Shown here piece by piece: positions 1 to 4,793 of a stretch of DNA of 11,190 nucleotides. The first letter of the stretch is position 1, and every line of letters starts with the position of its first letter. The DNA comes from Baffinella frigidus (lineage: Eukaryota > Cryptophyceae > Cryptomonadales > Baffinellaceae), in the NCBI GenBank assembly GCA_026770585.1, contig MU646317.1, positions 410,065 to 421,254 of the forward strand, in the 5' to 3' direction. The notes below the pieces were generated by a model, which worked only from the letters and a program-made list of their open reading frames with translations, ran no database searches and had not been told where the DNA came from. The position numbers and the translations under genes are program-made.

Positions 1-96
1 TGTATGTATGTATGTATGTATGTATGTATGTATGTATGTATGTATGTATGTATGTATGTATGTATGTATGTATGTATGTATGTATGTATGTATGTG
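1..96. repeat. (TGTA)n microsatellite
   Basis: About 24 uninterrupted TGTA units run from the first base to about position 96, then decay into tgtatatgtatatatgg. The tract probably lies in an intron of the acyl-CoA synthetase gene, since the first exon fragment of that gene follows at 144. The repeated MYVC peptide it could encode is an artefact. Confidence 0.97.
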
Positions 97-143
97 TATA
101 TGTATATATGGTTATGTGATGCATACATTGTTTGCACGTTCAG

Positions 144-203
144 GTGCCGGCGGACGGAGAGACAATGGGGGAGGTCATGATGCGGGGCAACACGGTCATG
201 AAG
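144..203 (+). other. Exon A echo 1 (acceptor plus first 20 codons)
   Basis: After the acceptor at 142-143 the sequence encodes VPADGETMGEVMMRGNTVMK, matching the first 20 codons of exon A (682-741) except Thr for Met at codon 17. Five of the six nucleotide differences are synonymous. Homology stops at the following GGG and the sequence turns into AT-rich intron. GT dinucleotides at 209 and 215 would give exons of 65 or 71 nt, which leave the same phase (2) as the full 107-nt exon A. Confidence 0.85.
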
Positions 204-344
204 GGGCTGTACATGTACTTATATTATCCATACATCCATCGTGTATCCCTTATATAATCCATACATCTATTGTATACCCCTTATATAACCCATACATCTA
301 TTGTACGTGTTTCTTATATAATCAATAAATCTTTCCTGGTACAG

Positions 345-404
345 GTTCCCGCGGACGGGGAGACAATGGGGGAGGTCATGATGCGGGGGAACATGGTCAT
401 GCAG
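345..404 (+). other. Exon A echo 2
   Basis: Second partial copy of exon A, with acceptor AG at 343-344. It encodes the same 20 residues as the full exon except Gln for the final Lys, and one further change (GTC for GTG) is silent. It ends at the same codon as echo 1 and continues into a closely similar intron piece (ctgtccatgtactaata against ctgtacatgtacttata), so echoes 1 and 2 are tandem units. GT at 410 or 416 would preserve phase 2. Confidence 0.85.
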
Positions 405-523
405 GGGCTGTCCATGTACTAATATTATCCAAACATGTTGTTTTGTAATCCATAAATATATTGTACATTTCATTCCTGGTACAAAACGGGTTTCCCTCTG
501 TGACGCGCTCGGGCTTCATGCAG

Positions 524-583
524 GTACCGGCGGACGGGGAGACGATGGGGGAGGTGATGATGCGGGGGAACATGGTCATGAGG
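524..583 (+). other. Exon A echo 3
   Basis: Third partial copy of exon A, with acceptor AG at 522-523 preceded by an unrelated stretch (about 483-520) not seen in the other units. Three silent differences from the full exon (GTA/GTT, CCG/CCC, ACG/ACA), and Arg for Lys at the breakpoint codon. Downstream catgtggtaatataat resembles the start of the intron piece after echoes 1 and 2, but the candidate GT sites at 593 and 596 give a different phase. Confidence 0.83.
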
Positions 584-681
584 CCTATACATGTGGTAAT
601 ATAATCCGTATATATAGTGTACATTTCTTATATATATATGGTTATATATGGTTATATAATCCATACATCTGTTGTACACAG

Positions 682-3600
682 GTTCCCGCGGACGGGGAGA
701 CAATGGGGGAGGTGATGATGCGGGGGAACATGGTCATGAAGGGCTACCTCGATAACGACTCCGCGAATTCCAAGGACCTAAAAGGGGGGTACGTTATGCC
801 AACTCTACTCAGTTGCCTCAACCCACCCACAGCACATTCCGTTGCTCGAGGTTTAGGGTTTAGGTTTAGGACCTAAAAGGGGTACGTTCCGCAAACGAAA
901 AAACGATCCTCTGTGAACGACCTAAACCCTCAACCCCGAACCTTCAAACCCTCGAATCCCAACCCTCAAACCTCAACCCGAAATGAATAAATTTGAAGGA
1001 CCTAAAAGGGGGGTAAGTTCCGCAACGGAAAACGAACGCCTGCGAACGAGCGTGCTTAGTCAACTGCCGTTGACTAACCCGGGCAGGTTTCGTACCGGAG
1101 AGTTGACTGATCCGTGCAGGGTTTGAACCTGAGAGTGGACAATCTGCGAGGTCCACTTAGTGGTTATAAGTAGCCAGGATTTGACTCCTACCGTGTGTTC
1201 TCCTCTGCTCTCAGCAACAGGGGACCCTGGGATTAGTCAACCACGTCAGAGGAATCGAGGGAAACCGACGCCTTATCCACGACGGATCTGTCGTGGTTGA
1301 CTTAAGAATTCACGGGGTTTCCCTTGAAAGATGAAAAGTGGATGTTTTGATCCCCCTGGCGTGGATCTGTCGGGCTACCTCGACAAGGCGCCCGCGAATT
1401 TGAAGGACCTAAAAGGGGGGTACGCGCTTTTAGGGTTTCAAGGTTTAGGGTGTAGGGTGCAGGGTTCAGGGTTTAGGGTTGAGGAAGCCGCGCTGACCGC
1501 GCGCTTCGAAAACGCAAGAGCTCGAACCAGAGAGAGAGAGAGAGAGAGACCTTGATTGACTCAAACAGGCCTAGACTAAACCCCAAACTTTACGCTAGGT
1601 GGTACCACTCGGGGGACCTGGGCGTGATGCATCCGGATGGCTACATCGAGCTCAAGGACCGTTCTAAGGTTACAAACTAAACCCTAAACCCGCGTACGAA
1701 CTAACCCCTAAACCCTCGTCTAAACTCAACCCTAAACCCTCGTACACACTAAACCCTAAAGCCCTCTTACAAACTAAGCTTTAAAGCCGAGCTCAAGGAC
1801 CGCTCCAAGGTTTCTCTTCTTCCCCCAAACTAAACCCTAAACCCTCTTTCCCCAAACCAAAACCCTGAACCTTCTTCCCCACCGTAAGACCCACACCCGA
1901 AACCTGAAAACCCGAATCCCGAATCCCGAATCCCGAAACCCGAAACCCGAAACCCGAAACCCTAATCCCGAAACCCTAAACCCCAACAGGACATCATCAT
2001 CTCGGGCGGAGAGAACATCTCATCAATCGAGATCGAGGCCGCGATCTTCGCGCACCCATCCGTCAACCTCGCCGCGGTAACTGTTGACTAATCACATCTT
2101 TCTCTGGTACGAACCGTGCCGGTCTCGTCCTGGTCCTGGTACAAACCCTGCGGGGATTAGTCTACCGGTGGGTGGCCGCGATCTTGGCCCTGCCGTCAAC
2201 CTCGTCGCTGTAACTGTCCCGCCAATGAAAATTACCACACAGATGCTTTTCTATTACTAGTATGAACACTTGTGTAGTAATTTTCGTTGGCAGGAAACGA
2301 ATCAATTCATATTTGTGGGAACCCGAAAACCGGAAACCGAAAACCGAAAACCGAAACCCGAAAACCCAAATCCCCAACCCTAACCGGCGGAGTGAGAAGG
2401 TGGTTGAGAAGCAAGACGACAAGTAGGGCGATGACCCTGCCTCGATCCCTTAAGTGACTAGTAGGCGCATACGCCCTACCGTAGGGCTCCAGGACCTGCC
2501 TAGGGCTTCCACCGGCGATCATTCGCCCGTTGGTCACTTAAGGGATACCCTATGCCCGAAACCCGAATCCCGAAACCCTGGACTCAAAACCCTGAACCCT
2601 ACACCCCAAATGTGAGCAGGTGGCTGCTGTGCCCGACGAGTTCCCCAGCGCGAAACGAACGGCAACGCGAATTACCATGCAGATACTTTTCTATTACTAG
2701 TATGATCCAATCGTGTAGTAATTTTTGTTGCCAGGAATCGAATTAATCAATATCCCTCAAGTGGCGAGTAGGCTCATACGCCCTACGGTAGGGCCCTAGG
2801 ACCTGCCTAGGACCCCTTGGTGGTCAATTTTGACCGCCTCGCCACTTAAGGGATATGTGTGAGCAGCTGGTTGCGAATCCCGACGAAAAGTGGGGCTTTA
2901 ATATTTACTGGTATGATCCAATTTTGTAGTAATTTTTATTGGAATCCAATTAATCCATGTATGTGAATCGAATTAATCCATATATGTGAATCGAATTAAT
3001 CTATACATGTGAATCGAATTAATGCATATGTGTGAATCGAATTAATCCATATATGTGAATCGAATCAATCTATATATGTGTATCGAATTAATCCACATAT
3101 GTGTATCGAATTAATCCATACATGTGAATCGAATTAATCCATACATGTGAATCGAATTAATCCATATATGTGAATCGAATTAATCCATATGTGTGTATCG
3201 AATCAATCCATAGATGTGAATCGAATTAATCCATATTTGTGTATCGAATGAATCCGTATTTGTGAATCGAATTAATCCATACATGTGAATCGAATTAACC
3301 CATGTATGTGAGAGCAGGTGGTTGCGAAACCAGACGACAAGTGGGGGGAGGTGCCTTGCGCCTTCATCGAATTCCACAAGGGTCATTTCCCGCTTCCCCC
3401 ACACATCGGGCTACGCAGCGATTTGCGGCCCAAATCGGGCCACCTTTCCGTTACCTTATCCGTGGGAACCCCCCGTATGCCCCTACGGGATTGCCTACCG
3501 TAGGGTCCTAGGTCTTATCGCTTAGGGGTTATTCAGAATCCCTTGGATGTCCGCTGTGTGGCCTGAGCTGCAACTCGAATCGGACTGCGCAAGGGCGATG

Positions 3601-4720
3601 TCATACGGAAACCTATCCAGTTTAACTTCTCCGCTTTCCCGCAGCGGGTCTGAGCAGAGGGCTGGGTTTGTACTAACAGTGCATTAGTGCAAACCCAGCC
3701 CGCACTGTTAGTGCAACCGGTTTCGAAGAGCGCTGCCCACCGAGACAAAAGTCGAGAGTGGAACGTCTCAAAGCAAAAGTGGAACCTCCGTTAACTTAGG
3801 TAACGGTGGATACCTCACAACCTGCTAGTAACGGTCTCTCTACATGGCGGCCGTGTTGGTAGTAATCACGGTCTCTCTCTCTCTCTCTCTCTCTCTGTCC
3901 ATCCCTCCCTCCCTCCCTCCCTCCCTATCTCTCTCCCTCTCTCTCTATCTCTCGCTCTGTCTCTCTAGGTGCACACATAGCGGCCGCGTTGGTACGAACA
4001 ACGGTCACTCACAACGCTCGGCAGGCCAAGAGGTCTCCGTCGAAGTCATCATCGCTCAGCAGCATCTAACTTCATCTCCGCAAAAGTATTGATTAATTGC
4101 TTTTGGCGCAACGAAATTTACTACACAGATACTGTACTATCACTAGTATGACCCAATCGTGTAGTAAATTTCGTTGCCCAAAAGCAATTAATAAATACTT
4201 TTGCGGAGATTAAAGTGTTGGTGAGCGTACGGGGGCACCTCCCTAAACCCTCAACCCTAAACCCTGACAAGTTTTCGTGTGCTCTCGGCAGGCCAAGAGG
4301 TCTCCGTCGAGGTGATGATCGCTCACTGCCGCAAAAACCTCGCTGGCTTCATGGTGCACCCCAATCTCTAATCCCTAATCCCTAAACCCCTGGCCCGTCT
4401 CCCTAAAACCAAAAAAATCGAAACCCGCACGCCGAGACCCGAACCCGAAACTCGAAACCCGACATTTGAAAGCCTGCATACGGAGGTGATGATCGCTCCC
4501 TGCCGCGAGAACCTTGCTGGCTCAGGTTTTGCCCTAATTCCTAATCCCTAAACCCTAAACCCCTGGCCCGTCTCCCTAACCCCCCAAAACAACGAAACCC
4601 GCAAGCCGAGAGCCGAACAAGAAACTCGAAACCCGACGTCCGAAACCCTGCATACCGAGGTGATGATCATACTTCTTCTTCTTTGTTGGAGAGAAAGAGA
4701 GAGAGACAGACAGAACAGAC

Positions 4721-4793
<73 letters not shown>

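Larger units (their letters stand above)
204..681. repeat. Tandem units of intron tail plus acceptor; degenerate 25-30 bp repeats
   Basis: The three exon A echoes and the full exon start at 144, 345, 524 and 682, giving unit lengths of 201, 179 and 158 bp. Intron parts share a degenerate subrepeat of the form ttatataatccatacatcta, seen around 219-330 and again at 425-465, 597-612 and 629-670. Such AT/pyrimidine-rich sequence is plausible intron 3' end, so each unit brings its own potential acceptor context. Confidence 0.75.
789..1598 (+). other. Intron A-B (810 bp)
   Basis: Inferred intron from donor gtacgtta to acceptor gctag. It contains three donor echoes of exon A, TTTAGGG-like tracts at 850-869 and 1430-1483, a hairpin at 1057-1076 (tagtcaac/gttgacta), a dispersed repeat at 1254-1330 that carries a small hairpin, and a (GA)n run at 1530-1549. 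The motif gttgacta and its complement recur at 1069-1076, 1235-1242 and 2084-2091, suggesting relics of another foldback element. Confidence 0.65.
2077..3317 (+). other. Intron C-D (1,241 bp), mosaic of echoes and elements
   Basis: From donor gtaactgtt to acceptor gagcag before exon D. In order it holds a small foldback of gactaatc/gattagtc (2087-2161), an exon C donor echo, a GTAGTAA-family element, a CCGAAAA tract, exon D echo 1, a TATCCCTTAAG element, exon D echo 2, a second GTAGTAA element, a second TATCCCTTAAG element, exon D echo 3, a GTAGTAA fragment, and a 23-bp minisatellite that runs up to the acceptor of the intact exon D. Confidence 0.75.
3382..4291 (+). other. Intron D-E (910 bp)
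   Basis: Runs from donor ggtcatttc (GT at 3382) to acceptor ctctcggcag (AG 4290-4291). It contains a CCACACAGCGG-family element, competing stems at 3659-3711, a dispersed repeat at 3726-3815, (CT)n and (CCCT)n microsatellites, exon E echo 1, a long hairpin at 4074-4210 and a ccctaaa tract at 4240-4265. Confidence 0.68.

Noticed and set aside
850-1985. True telomere end
   Set aside because: Repeats are degenerate, short, in both orientations, and have gene sequence on both sides.
2943-3310. CRISPR-like array
   Set aside because: The 23-bp units are contiguous with no spacers, in eukaryotic intron sequence. The same applies to the 24-bp units at 5727-5894.
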